From: Sphingomonas pokkalii
Lineage (GTDB): Bacteria > Pseudomonadota > Alphaproteobacteria > Sphingomonadales > Sphingomonadaceae
NCBI RefSeq assembly: GCF_003096275.1
Contig: NZ_QENQ01000001.1
Location: 3,429,763 to 3,493,762 of the forward strand
DNA: 64,000 bases
Reading direction: 5' to 3'
This document shows, in pieces, positions 7,783 through 16,365 of this stretch. Position 1 is the stretch's first letter. Each line of letters starts with the position of its first letter. Position numbers and translations under genes: made by a program. Below the pieces are notes generated by a model. That model was not told the DNA's origin and did not search any database. It was given only the letters and a program-made list of their open reading frames with translations.

Positions 7783-8864
7783 AGGCGCTGCTATTCGTTG
7801 GCGCGGCGGCATTCGGATGGGCGTTCCCCGCCGCGGGCCAGACGATGTCGCATGACCACCATGGCGATATGCCCATGGCTGCACCGTCGTCTCCCGCCAG
7901 CCCGGCGGCGGCCGCGCCCGACAGCGATAACGCCAAGGCTGAGGGGCAGGATGCAGCTATGTCACCGAATGGTGGCCAGCATTCCGGGCATGACATACAC
8001 ATGTCACCGATCGGTGACCCTCACGCCGGCCATCATCCGCCCGCACCGCAGGCCGATCCCCATGCCGGCCATCCGATGCCGGCAGATTCCCGGCCCGAAG
8101 CCGCCGCGGGAACCGATCTGGCGGCAGGGGATGCGCCGGCCCCGACGCCGCAGCCGGGACTGGCCGCCAGCCGCTTCTGGGGTGCAGAGGCGATGATGGC
8201 GGCGAGCCATCATCTGCGCCATCACCATGGCGGGATGACATTCCGCCAGGTGATGCTCAACCTCGCCGAGGTGCAGCTGCGGCGCGGCAAGGACGGCTAT
8301 CGTTGGGATGGCGAGGCGTGGATTGGCGGCGATATCCACCGGCTCACCCTGAAATCGGAAGGCGAGGGGACGTTCGGCGGCCGCACCGAGACGGCCGAAG
8401 TCCAGGCGCTCTACAGCCGGGCGATCGATCCTTATTGGAACCTGCAGGCCGGCGTTCGCCACGATATCCGGCCGGGGCCTTCGCGCACCTATGCCACGAT
8501 GGGTATCGAGGGACTGGCACCTTATTGGTTCCAGGTCGAAGGCGCGGTGTTCCTTTCCAGCCAGGGAGATGTGCTGGCGCGCGCAGAGGCGTTCTACGAC
8601 CAGCGCCTGACCCAGAATCTGGTGCTCCAGCCGCGGGCGGAGGCGAATTTCGCGGCGCAGACAGTCCGCGAAACCGGCATCGGCGCAGGCTTGAGCGATC
8701 TGGAGCTGGGCATCCGCCTGCGCTACGAGCGCCGCCGGGAATTCGCGCCCTATATCGGGGTTTCGTGGGAGCGGCGGCTTGGCGAAACCGCCCGGATCGC
8801 CCGCACGCGCGGCGAGGAGACCGGCGGCTTTTCGTTCGTGGCGGGGGTTCGCACCTGGTTCTGA
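7779..8864 (+). CDS. copB: Copper resistance outer membrane protein CopB/PcoB
   Basis: A 361-residue precursor with a signal peptide (MKALLFVGAAAFGWAFPAAGQ). A Met/His-rich region of about 90 residues follows (SHDHHGDMPM, HSGHDIHMSP, DPHAGHH and similar) and is suited to binding copper. The rest is a beta-barrel with the CopB/PcoB hallmarks DIHRLTLKSEGEG, AEVQALYSRAIDPYWNLQAG and the terminal aromatic end VAGVRTWF. It lies in the outer membrane and works with the multicopper oxidase. The ATG start overlaps the oxidase stop, so the two are coupled. The N-terminal metal-rich segment is longer than in some relatives, a common variation in sphingomonads. Confidence 0.92.
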   Translation: MKALLFVGAAAFGWAFPAAGQTMSHDHHGDMPMAAPSSPASPAAAAPDSDNAKAEGQDAAMSPNGGQHSGHDIHMSPIGDPHAGHHPPAPQADPHAGHPMPADSRPEAAAGTDLAAGDAPAPTPQPGLAASRFWGAEAMMAASHHLRHHHGGMTFRQVMLNLAEVQLRRGKDGYRWDGEAWIGGDIHRLTLKSEGEGTFGGRTETAEVQALYSRAIDPYWNLQAGVRHDIRPGPSRTYATMGIEGLAPYWFQVEGAVFLSSQGDVLARAEAFYDQRLTQNLVLQPRAEANFAAQTVRETGIGAGLSDLELGIRLRYERRREFAPYIGVSWERRLGETARIARTRGEETGGFSFVAGVRTWF

Positions 8865-9027
8865 GACTGGCCGAATCACGTGGAAATGTGGCATCATGCC
8901 GGCAGGCCGGCCCCGATGTGCCAGTTTAGTGCTTTTTGTTCCGTGTGTTAGAAAAGTCGAAATTCGGCCTGCTTGCCGCCCCGTTCTCCGGGCTTATATC
9001 GCTCGCACTCGCAGCAAAGTTAGCCGA

Positions 9028-9807
9028 ATGTCCTTGCTTCATCGTCCCGATGGCCTGCCCAAAGGCCCCAGCCTGCTGGCATCGATCCACGATGTCGGGC
9101 CGCGTTCCGAAGGTGCGGTCGATCAGCTTTCGGAGCTGTTCCTGCGCCATATCGGCGCCCCGCGCTATGCGATGCTGGTGGTGCCCGATCATTGGGGATC
9201 GGCGCCGCTGGTGCCGGGCACCCCGTTCGCAACGCGGCTGCGGGGCTGGGCGGACTCGGGTATCGAGATGTTCCTGCACGGCTGGTTCCACCGCGACGTT
9301 TCCGAACACGCATCGGCCAGCGCGCGCTTCAAGGCCAAGCATATGACGGCGGGCGAGGGCGAGTTCCTCGGCCTGGACTATGCCACCGCGCGCGACCGGA
9401 TGGAGCGTGGTCGCGCGCTGGTAGAGGATATCATCGGCCGCCCGGTGACCGGCTTCATCGCACCCGCCTGGCTTTATGGCGACGGCGCCCGCGAAGCGCT
9501 GCGCGATCTCGGCTTCGCGCTGGCCGAGGATCATTTCCGGGTCTGGGCGCCGCAGCAGGCGGATCGCGTGCTCGCCAAGGGCCCGGTGATCACCTGGGCC
9601 AGCCGCAGCAAAAGCCGGATCGCCTCGTCACTGGCGGTGGCGGCGATCGCCCGCGCGCTGCTGCCCCGCCGCCCGGCGATGCGGCTGGGCGTGCATCCGG
9701 GGGACGTGACCGTGCCGGCGCTGCTCACCAGCATCGACAAGACGCTCGGTGCGCTTTCCAAGGGTGGCCGCTTCGGCCAATATCGCGAACTGCTGGAGAC
9801 GCATTGA
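9028..9807 (+). CDS. DUF2334-type polysaccharide deacetylase-like protein
   Basis: A 259-residue protein of the DUF2334/NodB-like deacetylase fold. Seen are LLASIHDVGPRSEGAVDQL with the metal-binding His-Asp at about residues 16-17, IEMFLHGWFHRD (a second histidine pair) and TGFIAPAWLYG. There is no signal peptide, so it should act in the cytosol. The ATG at 9028 starts the recognisable domain; a longer frame opening upstream at 8779 overlaps copB and is not believed. It overlaps the next gene, a glycosyltransferase, by one base (TGATG at 9805-9809), so the pair probably modifies the same glycan or glycolipid. The reaction is inferred from the family. Confidence 0.8.
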   Translation: MSLLHRPDGLPKGPSLLASIHDVGPRSEGAVDQLSELFLRHIGAPRYAMLVVPDHWGSAPLVPGTPFATRLRGWADSGIEMFLHGWFHRDVSEHASASARFKAKHMTAGEGEFLGLDYATARDRMERGRALVEDIIGRPVTGFIAPAWLYGDGAREALRDLGFALAEDHFRVWAPQQADRVLAKGPVITWASRSKSRIASSLAVAAIARALLPRRPAMRLGVHPGDVTVPALLTSIDKTLGALSKGGRFGQYRELLETH

Positions 9808-10976
9808 TGCGCATCCTGGATGTCTGCGCCTTCTACAGCCCCTTTGGGGGTGGCGTGAAAACCTATGTCCGTCGCAAGATGGAGCTCGGCGCCCAATTGG
9901 GGCACGAGATCATCATCCTGGCGCCCGGCGAACGCGAAGAGATCATCGAGGAGCGGGACGGCGCCGTGCTGGCGACGATCCCCGCACCGCTGCTGCCGCT
10001 GGACCGGCGATATCGCTATTTCGACGATGAGCCGCTGCTGCACGCGGCGCTGGACCGCTGGAAGCCCGATTTCGTGGAGGCATCGTCGCCCTGGCGCAGC
10101 GCATCGATGGTGGCGCGGTGGCAGGGGCCGGCGGCCCGCGCGCTGGTGATGCACGCCGATCCGCTGGCGGCCTATGCCTATCGCTGGTTCGGCACGATCG
10201 CCAACCGCGAGACGATCGACAAGGGCTTCTCCTCCTTCTGGCAGCACCTCCGCCGGCTGGACGAGGGGTTCGATCTGGTGGTGACGGCAGGGCATGATCT
10301 GGCGGCGCGGCTCACCGACGGCGGGCTGTCCAAGATCACGACCATCCCGATGGGCGTGGAGCCGGGCTATTTCAGCCCGAGCCTGCGCGACGAGGCGTTG
10401 CGTGCCGAACTGCTGGCAAGCTGTGGCCTCGGCCCGGATGCCACGCTGCTGATCGGCGTGGGCCGGCTGGCGGCCGAGAAGCGCTGGCCGATGGTGATCG
10501 AGGCAGCCGAGGCCGCCGCGGCACGCAACCCGATGGGGCTGATCCTGATCGGAACCGGCACGGCGCGCTCCCGCGTAATCGCTGCGATCGGGCGCAATCC
10601 CCATGCGCAGCTGTTCGAACCTACCAGCAACCGCGAGCAGCTGGCGCGGGTGCTGGCGAGCGCCGACGCACTGGTCCATGGCTGCGAGGCCGAGACGTTC
10701 TGCATGGTGGCCGCGGAGGCGCGGGCCAGCGGCCTGCCGCTGATCGTGCCGGACCAGGGCGGCGCGGCCGATCAGTTCGTCGAGGGGCAGGGAATGCTCT
10801 ACAAGGCGGCGGATCCGGTGAGCCTGCGCGACGCGCTGGGGCGCTTCGTGGAAACGACGCCGATGTTCCACCGCCTGCGCGCGACTGCCGACGCGCCGTC
10901 CACGCGGACGATGGACATGCATTTCGAGGAGCTGTTCGCCAGCTACCGCGCAAGGGCCTATTCGCGGGCGGCCTGA
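9807..10976 (+). CDS. Glycosyltransferase, GT4-type (GT-B fold)
   Basis: A 389-residue GT-B glycosyltransferase. The N-terminal acceptor domain starts MRILDVCAFYSPFGGGVKTYV. The C-terminal donor domain contains LIGVGRLAAEKRWPMVIEA, IGTGTARS and the E-x7-E type region GCEAETFCMVAAEARASGLPLIVPDQGG. It therefore uses a nucleotide sugar and retains anomeric configuration, by family. No membrane span or signal is present; it should act at the cytosolic membrane face. It is translationally coupled to the deacetylase upstream. The acceptor might be a glycolipid or capsule precursor, but the sequence does not say which. Confidence 0.85.
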   Translation: MRILDVCAFYSPFGGGVKTYVRRKMELGAQLGHEIIILAPGEREEIIEERDGAVLATIPAPLLPLDRRYRYFDDEPLLHAALDRWKPDFVEASSPWRSASMVARWQGPAARALVMHADPLAAYAYRWFGTIANRETIDKGFSSFWQHLRRLDEGFDLVVTAGHDLAARLTDGGLSKITTIPMGVEPGYFSPSLRDEALRAELLASCGLGPDATLLIGVGRLAAEKRWPMVIEAAEAAAARNPMGLILIGTGTARSRVIAAIGRNPHAQLFEPTSNREQLARVLASADALVHGCEAETFCMVAAEARASGLPLIVPDQGGAADQFVEGQGMLYKAADPVSLRDALGRFVETTPMFHRLRATADAPSTRTMDMHFEELFASYRARAYSRAA

Positions 10977-11127
10977 GCCAGCATTCGAACGGTGGGGCAG
11001 GAGTACGGGTTCCAAAGGCCGGGCCTGATCCTTCCGCCCGGTCGCGCGGCATCCCATTTCGCCCCCATATTCGCGTGGGTCGCGTGTACCCGCAACGGGG
11101 CACCGGGCGACGCCACATCCATCCTCG

Positions 11128-12351
11128 CTATGGCCGGTCGCGCGCGGGTGCGGTGCCGATTTCCAGGCGCTTCAGAAACTGCGGCAGTGGGCAGCGATGG
11201 TCACGCCCTTGATCGCATCCTTCCAGCCGCAACGGCGTCCAGGTCGTGCGGTCGCGGGCGGCGCGGATGTCAGCGGCGCTCTGGCTGCGATACCATAGCC
11301 GCACGTCCTTGCCGCCATCCGGCGCAGGCACCAGCGCGATGGCGATGCCGCCGCCGGGTGACGGATCGTTCGCCGCAAAGCCCGGCGCCTGCACCGGTAC
11401 GCCCAGCACCGCCGCCAGCGCCGCGACATTCGTATCATGGCCGAACAGCAGGTCGATGGCGGGGGCGGCATCCGCAGTCAGGTCGCGCGCGATGCGATCG
11501 ACGGTCGGCGCCATCTGGAACGCGGCCATATAGGCGGGACGGCTGAACACGTCGAACAGCGCACCGTGAACGGCGCCCAGTGCTGCCAGCTGCGCCGGCG
11601 TCGCCCGGCCCCAGCCGACCTTCGCCATCGGCAACCCTTCCAGATATTGCAGCATCAGCACCTGCGCGGTGCCGGACGCGGCGCGGATCGGCCCTTTCAG
11701 ATCGATGCCATGCCCGTCTTCGGTCGCACGGACCGCGGAGGGCTCAACCGGGCTGCACGGGCCGCTGGGGCAGGCGAGCACCCGTTCCAGCAGCGCGAGG
11801 CCAGCCGCGTGCCGCTTCGCAAGCGCGTCGATCCCGCCGGTGTAGCGAAGGATCGATTCCACCGCCTGGCGGGCATCGAAGCTCTTGGGGCGCGCGCCCA
11901 GCGGTTCGAAGATCGGATCGTTCTCGCCGATCGGGCGGTGGCCGATGGCGAGGGCGCAGCCCGGCGCGAGGCCGGCGGCATAGGCCTCGCCGCTGGCGAT
12001 CGTGCGCGGCGAACTGTTGGTCCACAGCCGCAGCGTGGCGGCATCGGGGCATCCCTTGTCGGCGAGCAGGCCCGCCGCCTGGAACCAGCGGCGATCCGCT
12101 TTGGCGAGCGCCTGCAGCGCGGCGACGCCATGGGGGGTAACCTGTTCGGCCGGGGCCTCCCAGTGCGGCCAGGGCCGACCGGTGCGGGTGGCGAGCGGCA
12201 CCTCGCCATCCAGGGGCGAGCGAACGCCGTGGCGCATCAGCAGCACCAGCCGCTCGACTCGCGGCGAGGATTGCGGCGCCGCCTGGGTGGCGACGGGGGT
12301 GAGCAGCAGTGCCCAAAGCGCGCAAGCACGGCCAACGGAACGGATTTTCAT
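11128..12351 (-). CDS. Histidine acid phosphatase, phytase-like, periplasmic
   Basis: A 407-residue precursor with a signal peptide (to about TQAAPQ, residue 26). The catalytic phosphohistidine motif is LMRHGVRSPL (about residues 38-47). The proton donor motif HD appears in LLFGHDTNVAAL (about 305). This layout is that of AppA/Agp-type phytases and glucose-1-phosphatases. It would release phosphate from inositol phosphates or sugar phosphates in the periplasm. It is divergent from a large TonB-dependent receptor across 231 bp carrying a 10-bp-arm palindrome. The two may form a phosphate-ester scavenging pair, as reported for other sphingomonads and Caulobacter relatives; that pairing is an inference here. 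Confidence 0.85.
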   Translation of the reverse strand: MKIRSVGRACALWALLLTPVATQAAPQSSPRVERLVLLMRHGVRSPLDGEVPLATRTGRPWPHWEAPAEQVTPHGVAALQALAKADRRWFQAAGLLADKGCPDAATLRLWTNSSPRTIASGEAYAAGLAPGCALAIGHRPIGENDPIFEPLGARPKSFDARQAVESILRYTGGIDALAKRHAAGLALLERVLACPSGPCSPVEPSAVRATEDGHGIDLKGPIRAASGTAQVLMLQYLEGLPMAKVGWGRATPAQLAALGAVHGALFDVFSRPAYMAAFQMAPTVDRIARDLTADAAPAIDLLFGHDTNVAALAAVLGVPVQAPGFAANDPSPGGGIAIALVPAPDGGKDVRLWYRSQSAADIRAARDRTTWTPLRLEGCDQGRDHRCPLPQFLKRLEIGTAPARDRP

Positions 12352-12398
12352 GGTGAGCGGGCTAGCGGCCGCGAATGAAAGCTATGTGACAAAAAAAG

Positions 12399-12422
12399 AA
12401 TACCAATTGTTGAATTGGTATT
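12399..12422. promoter_or_regulatory. Perfect palindrome between phosphatase and TonB receptor, likely operator
   Basis: AATACCAATT and its exact complement AATTGGTATT flank a 4-bp GTTG centre. It is AT-rich in an otherwise GC-rich region. It lies 48 bp from the phosphatase start and about 160 bp from the receptor start. Size and place suit a dimeric repressor (GntR, LacI or similar) controlling both genes. No such regulator gene is next to it. Confidence 0.55.
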
Positions 12423-12582
12423 ATCCAATCATCTTCGAAGCTTGCGCTGCAGTGCAGCAATCTTGTCATGCTTTCGCAGTCGAATTGCCACCAACGGGAC
12501 GCCGGATTGCCGTGCGCTGGCGCTAGCGGGCCGGGCAGCCAGCGGGGACATGCTGGGCAATTGGCAAACAAAGGAAATACCA

Positions 12583-15360
12583 ATGGGACACTGGAACAAG
12601 CGCGTTGCGCTTCTCCTGGGCGGGGGCACGGTCGCACTTCTCGCACACAGCCAGGCCTGGGCGGCGACGCCGCGTGAAGATGCCGTCGCCGCTGCGACGG
12701 CGGATGCCGACGACCAGTCGCGCGATGGCGAGACGATCGTCGTCACCGGCAAGACCGTGGCGATCAAGAATGCCCAGGACGAACAGGTGAAGAGCGCGTC
12801 GCTCGTCACCATCGTTTCCGGCGAGGAACTGCGCGCGCAGCCGCAGCAGAACCTGGCCGACCTGCTGACCCGCCTGCCGGGCCTCAATTCCTCGGTCGAC
12901 CAGTCGCGCAACGCGGCGGCGACGGGCGAGGCGCAGTATCTTTCGATCCGCGGCCTCGACACTGCCTATAACGCCTATGCGCTCGACGGTGTGCGCCTGG
13001 CGCAGACCGATGCGCGCACCCGCGCGATCTCGATGAACCTGCTGTCGCCCTTCGCGCTTTCGGAAGTGCGCGTCGACAAGGCGCCGAACGCCGCGCAGGA
13101 TGGCGACGCCATCGCCGGCGTGATCGACCTGCGGACCGCGTCGCCCTTCGATTTCGGCGCGCATCACTTCCAGATCCGCGCGCAAGGGCAGATCGCCGGC
13201 CGCGCCGCCGCCCGCGACCAGGATCCCTGGGGCGGCACGGTCCAGCTGGAGACCGCGCAGCAGTTCGGCAATCTGGGCATCTTTGCGTCGGGCTATTACG
13301 GCAAGAAGAACATCTTCAGCGAGTCCGTGGCTATCCACAAGGACTATACCAAGCAGAACGGCAACCTGCCGGGCGCGCTGCGCGACAACCTCGCCAATGC
13401 GGTGCCGGTCGGCGTCGAGTGGAACGTCTTCCAGAACAAGATCGAACGCTTCGGCGGCACGGTGAACCTGGAATGGAAGGGCGACACCACCGATCTCTAC
13501 GCCCGCACCACCTATGGCGAATATCGCCTGAAGAGCTGGATGGATCAGACTGCGGCGCGCAGCGTGGGCCTCACCGCCGGGCAGACCAACCCCAATGCCG
13601 GGAACAAGCTTGGCTCCAACTATGACAGCGCCGGCTATCTGGCGATGTACGGTCTCGGCGGTACCAACTATTTCCGCACCGAGCACAGCAACCAGCGGCT
13701 GTTCACCACCAAGATCGGCGGCGAGAGCCGGCTGGGCGACCTGACGCTCGACTATAACGGCGCCTATTCGCGCGGCGCGACCAGCTATCCGCTGCGCATC
13801 CAGGCGAAGTGGGGCAGCCCGACCTATATCGGCCCGAACGCGACCGGCCCGGCAAGCTACAAGCTGATCACCAGCCTTGCCGATCGCACCAATCCGCAGG
13901 TCGTGCTGAGCGACGATGCGCGCGCGACGATCACCAATCTCGACAATTTCGCCCAGGCCTACACCACCGCGCAGTTCGAGGATTCGTGGGAATCGAAGCT
14001 CGAGGGCCGTCTGGACGGCACCTGGAAGTTCGGCGATCGCGGGCTTTCCTCGATCCAGGCAGGCGGCAAGTATGAAGCGTCGAAGCGCTATTCGAACAGC
14101 CTCGGCGATGACGGCGCGCTCGAATATGACTTCACCGCCACCGATCCGAACCTCACCAAGCTCACCGCGGTGCCGGGCAAGCGGCTGAACGGCTTCATGA
14201 ACGACGTACAGGTGCCGTTCTACATCCCCGATCACGCCTGGATCGAGGCGCAGAACGCCAGGCTGTCGCTCGCCAAGCTTCCGGGCATCAATCCGGTGAA
14301 GCTGGAAGAGAACCGGCTGGACGGCAAGGAACATCGCGCCAGCGGCTATGTCCTCGCCAATTTCAGCTTCGGCGGCCTCACCGTTACGCCGGGCCTGCGC
14401 TTCGAACATAACTGGTTCCAGGGCCGTTACTGGCAGGACAACGGCAAGACCGCGGGCTTCGCCACCAGCGCCCGCAGCTACGACCAGTGGCTGCCGAGCC
14501 TGATCGCTTCCTATCGCCCGGGCGAGAATACCGTGTATCGCTTCTCGGTGCGCAAGAGCTATTCGCGCCCCGCATTCGATCTGCTGCTCGGGCCGACCAG
14601 CGTCTCGCGCGACGACAGCGGCAAGATCACTTCGATCTTCGTGCCGAACCCGAATCTCGATGCGGTCGAGGCGTGGAACGTCGATACCTCGATCGAGCAT
14701 AAGGGGGCCGGCACCGACCTGTTCTCGGCGGCGCTGTTCTACAAGCGGCTGAACCATGTGATGTTCTCGACCGGCTCGACCAACGCGACCGGCGACCTGA
14801 ACGTGTGGAATGCACCGAACAGCCAGCTCTCGCCCGACGGCGTCGAGATCGATACGCTCGATACCAGCGGCAAGGGCAGCGTCTATGGCGTCGAACTGTT
14901 CGCGCGGTACAGCCTGAAGGGGCTGACCGGCGTGCTGGACGGGTTGGGCTTCCAGGGCAACGTCACCCTGCAGCGCGCGGACGCCACGGTGTTCGTGTCC
15001 AACGCCTATCGCCGCCAGCGTATGCCGGCAGCGCCACAGGTGATGTTCAACACCGAGCTGTTCTGGGTGCATGGCGGGTTCAACGCCGCGCTGAACTACA
15101 ACTATACCGGCAACAAGCTGTACGACCTGCGCTCGACGCAGCCGGACACCTATATCCAGCCGGTTTCGACGATGAATGCGATCTTCAGCTATACGCTGAA
15201 CCAGCATCTGACTGCCGGCGTGTCTGTCCAGAACCTGCTGAATGCGCACAGCTATTGGGCGACGGCGGGGGTCGGCAAGGCGCTGCTCTCGGTGGACCGC
15301 AAGGGCGGCTATGTCGAGGTGGGCCGCACCTATATGCTGAACCTGTCCTACGCGTTCTAA
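12583..15360 (+). CDS. TonB-dependent outer membrane receptor
   Basis: A 925-residue precursor with a signal peptide ending near SQAWAATP (residue 29). A short acidic stretch and the TonB box-like TIVVTG come next. The plug domain (about 60-190) reads VTIVSGEELRAQPQQNLADLL and YLSIRGLDTAYNAYALDGV. A 22-strand-type barrel follows, with FSVRKSYSRPAFDLLLGPTS near the C-terminal third and the final strand YMLNLSYAF ending in Phe. ATG at 12583 has AAGGAA seven bases upstream. It would import a large substrate using TonB energy. The divergent phytase-like phosphatase suggests a phosphorylated ligand, which is only contextual. A strong hairpin follows the stop. Confidence 0.92.
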   Translation: MGHWNKRVALLLGGGTVALLAHSQAWAATPREDAVAAATADADDQSRDGETIVVTGKTVAIKNAQDEQVKSASLVTIVSGEELRAQPQQNLADLLTRLPGLNSSVDQSRNAAATGEAQYLSIRGLDTAYNAYALDGVRLAQTDARTRAISMNLLSPFALSEVRVDKAPNAAQDGDAIAGVIDLRTASPFDFGAHHFQIRAQGQIAGRAAARDQDPWGGTVQLETAQQFGNLGIFASGYYGKKNIFSESVAIHKDYTKQNGNLPGALRDNLANAVPVGVEWNVFQNKIERFGGTVNLEWKGDTTDLYARTTYGEYRLKSWMDQTAARSVGLTAGQTNPNAGNKLGSNYDSAGYLAMYGLGGTNYFRTEHSNQRLFTTKIGGESRLGDLTLDYNGAYSRGATSYPLRIQAKWGSPTYIGPNATGPASYKLITSLADRTNPQVVLSDDARATITNLDNFAQAYTTAQFEDSWESKLEGRLDGTWKFGDRGLSSIQAGGKYEASKRYSNSLGDDGALEYDFTATDPNLTKLTAVPGKRLNGFMNDVQVPFYIPDHAWIEAQNARLSLAKLPGINPVKLEENRLDGKEHRASGYVLANFSFGGLTVTPGLRFEHNWFQGRYWQDNGKTAGFATSARSYDQWLPSLIASYRPGENTVYRFSVRKSYSRPAFDLLLGPTSVSRDDSGKITSIFVPNPNLDAVEAWNVDTSIEHKGAGTDLFSAALFYKRLNHVMFSTGSTNATGDLNVWNAPNSQLSPDGVEIDTLDTSGKGSVYGVELFARYSLKGLTGVLDGLGFQGNVTLQRADATVFVSNAYRRQRMPAAPQVMFNTELFWVHGGFNAALNYNYTGNKLYDLRSTQPDTYIQPVSTMNAIFSYTLNQHLTAGVSVQNLLNAHSYWATAGVGKALLSVDRKGGYVEVGRTYMLNLSYAF

Positions 15361-15366
15361 GCAAAA

Positions 15367-15401
15367 GGCCGGTCCGCCAAGGGAGGGGAGCGGACCGGCC
15401 T
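15367..15401 (+). terminator. Strong hairpin after the TonB receptor gene
   Basis: GGCCGGTCCGC and GCGGACCGGCC form an 11-bp perfect stem with a 12-base loop six bases after the receptor stop. On this strand there is no T run after it, but read in reverse it is followed by TTTT. It probably ends or stabilises the receptor transcript. Confidence 0.6.
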
Positions 15402-15432
15402 ATGCACGCAACCAGAGTCTAGGGAATAGGAA

Positions 15433-15480
15433 GCAAGTCGGTCCGATACGAGGGGATCGGAAAGTATTGGACCGACTTGC
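15433..15480. repeat. Long imperfect palindrome, 17-bp arms
   Basis: GCAAGTCGGTCC (15433-15444) is perfectly complementary to 15469-15480, and the next five inner bases pair with one mismatch. The loop is about 14 bases. It has no T run, so it is not a normal terminator. It lies between the receptor and the convergent cysQ, where no gene is seen from 15361 to 15627. It could be a structured RNA 3' end or a repeat. Confidence 0.6.
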
Positions 15481-15627
15481 AACCATTGGCGCGGCCCGGG
15501 GGAAGGCCTGTTCGCCATTACGCCGTTACTGACGGAAGTGCGGGGGGTGTCGCGTCTTCCGTATGACCTCTTCTATGCGATTCGCGCAGCGTTGCGCAGT
15601 CGGGAGCTCACCGATCCGGGTTTGCCC

Positions 15628-16365
15628 TTATCGCGCCGCTTCGCAGGCGGCGACGGCCGCCAGCACCGGTGCGGCCCATTCGGGTCGGCAGATCAGCAGA
15701 TCAGGAAGGCTGGTGCTCGCCTGGTTGTAGACAATCGGCGATCCGTCGATCCGCGAGGCGTGCAGCCCCGCCGCCAGCGCCACCGCGACCGGCGCACAAT
15801 TATCCCATTGGTGCTGACCGCCGGAGTGCAGATAGATTTCCGCTTCGCCGCGCACCACTGCCATCGCCTTGGCACCGGCCGATCCCATGCCGACATGCAC
15901 GGCCCCGATCGATTCGCCCACCTCTGCGCAGAGCCGGCTGGCGCGCGTACGGCTGACCAACATGCGCGGCGGGTGCTGGGCCGGGGCGAGGGGCGGCGGC
16001 CTGTCACTGGCAAGCGTCACACCCAGGCGGGGTAGTGCGACCGCGCCCGCTGTCGCTGCCCCATCCACTGCCAGGGCGATGTGGACGGCCCAGTCGTCGC
16101 GCCGTTCGGCGAATTCGCGGGTGCCGTCGAGCGGGTCGACGATCCAGATGCGGCGCTGTTCGAGCCGGGAGAGATCGTCCGCCGATTCCTCGGACAGGAT
16201 CATGTCGTACGGACGCGCCGTACGCAGGCGATCGAGGATCAGGCTGTTCGCCTCCCGGTCCCCGCGCGCGCCGCCGGCGCAATCCGCCTGGATGCGAAGC
16301 AGCAAGTCCCCGGCTTCGGTGGCGATGGCGTGCGCGAGCTCGGCGTCGGTCAGTTCGGTGCTCAT
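15628..16365 (-). CDS. cysQ: 3'(2'),5'-bisphosphate nucleotidase CysQ
   Basis: A 245-residue inositol-monophosphatase-fold enzyme. Metal-site motifs are ILSEESADD and WIVDPLDGTREF; a late motif is GGQHQWDNCAPVAVALAAG. It hydrolyses PAP (and PAPS) to AMP, clearing the by-product of sulfate activation in the cytosol. ATG at 16365 is chosen because it overlaps the cysNC stop (ATGA). An in-frame ATG 15 bases earlier lies inside cysNC. It is the last gene of cysD-cysNC-cysQ, so PAPS making and PAP removal are produced together. Confidence 0.92.
   Translation of the reverse strand: MSTELTDAELAHAIATEAGDLLLRIQADCAGGARGDREANSLILDRLRTARPYDMILSEESADDLSRLEQRRIWIVDPLDGTREFAERRDDWAVHIALAVDGAATAGAVALPRLGVTLASDRPPPLAPAQHPPRMLVSRTRASRLCAEVGESIGAVHVGMGSAGAKAMAVVRGEAEIYLHSGGQHQWDNCAPVAVALAAGLHASRIDGSPIVYNQASTSLPDLLICRPEWAAPVLAAVAACEAAR

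Noticed and set aside
10977..11127. A tRNA-like look of short complementary pieces (GTGTACCCGC, GCGGGTACAC)
   Set aside because: No cloverleaf with a T arm and anticodon loop could be drawn on either strand.
12523..15249. A 908-codon open frame on the minus strand across the TonB receptor gene
   Set aside because: It is the antisense shadow of a GC-rich gene; it has no recognisable domain, while the plus strand encodes a full receptor.
15433..15480. Intrinsic terminator for the TonB receptor or cysQ
   Set aside because: No T run follows on either strand; kept only as a palindrome.
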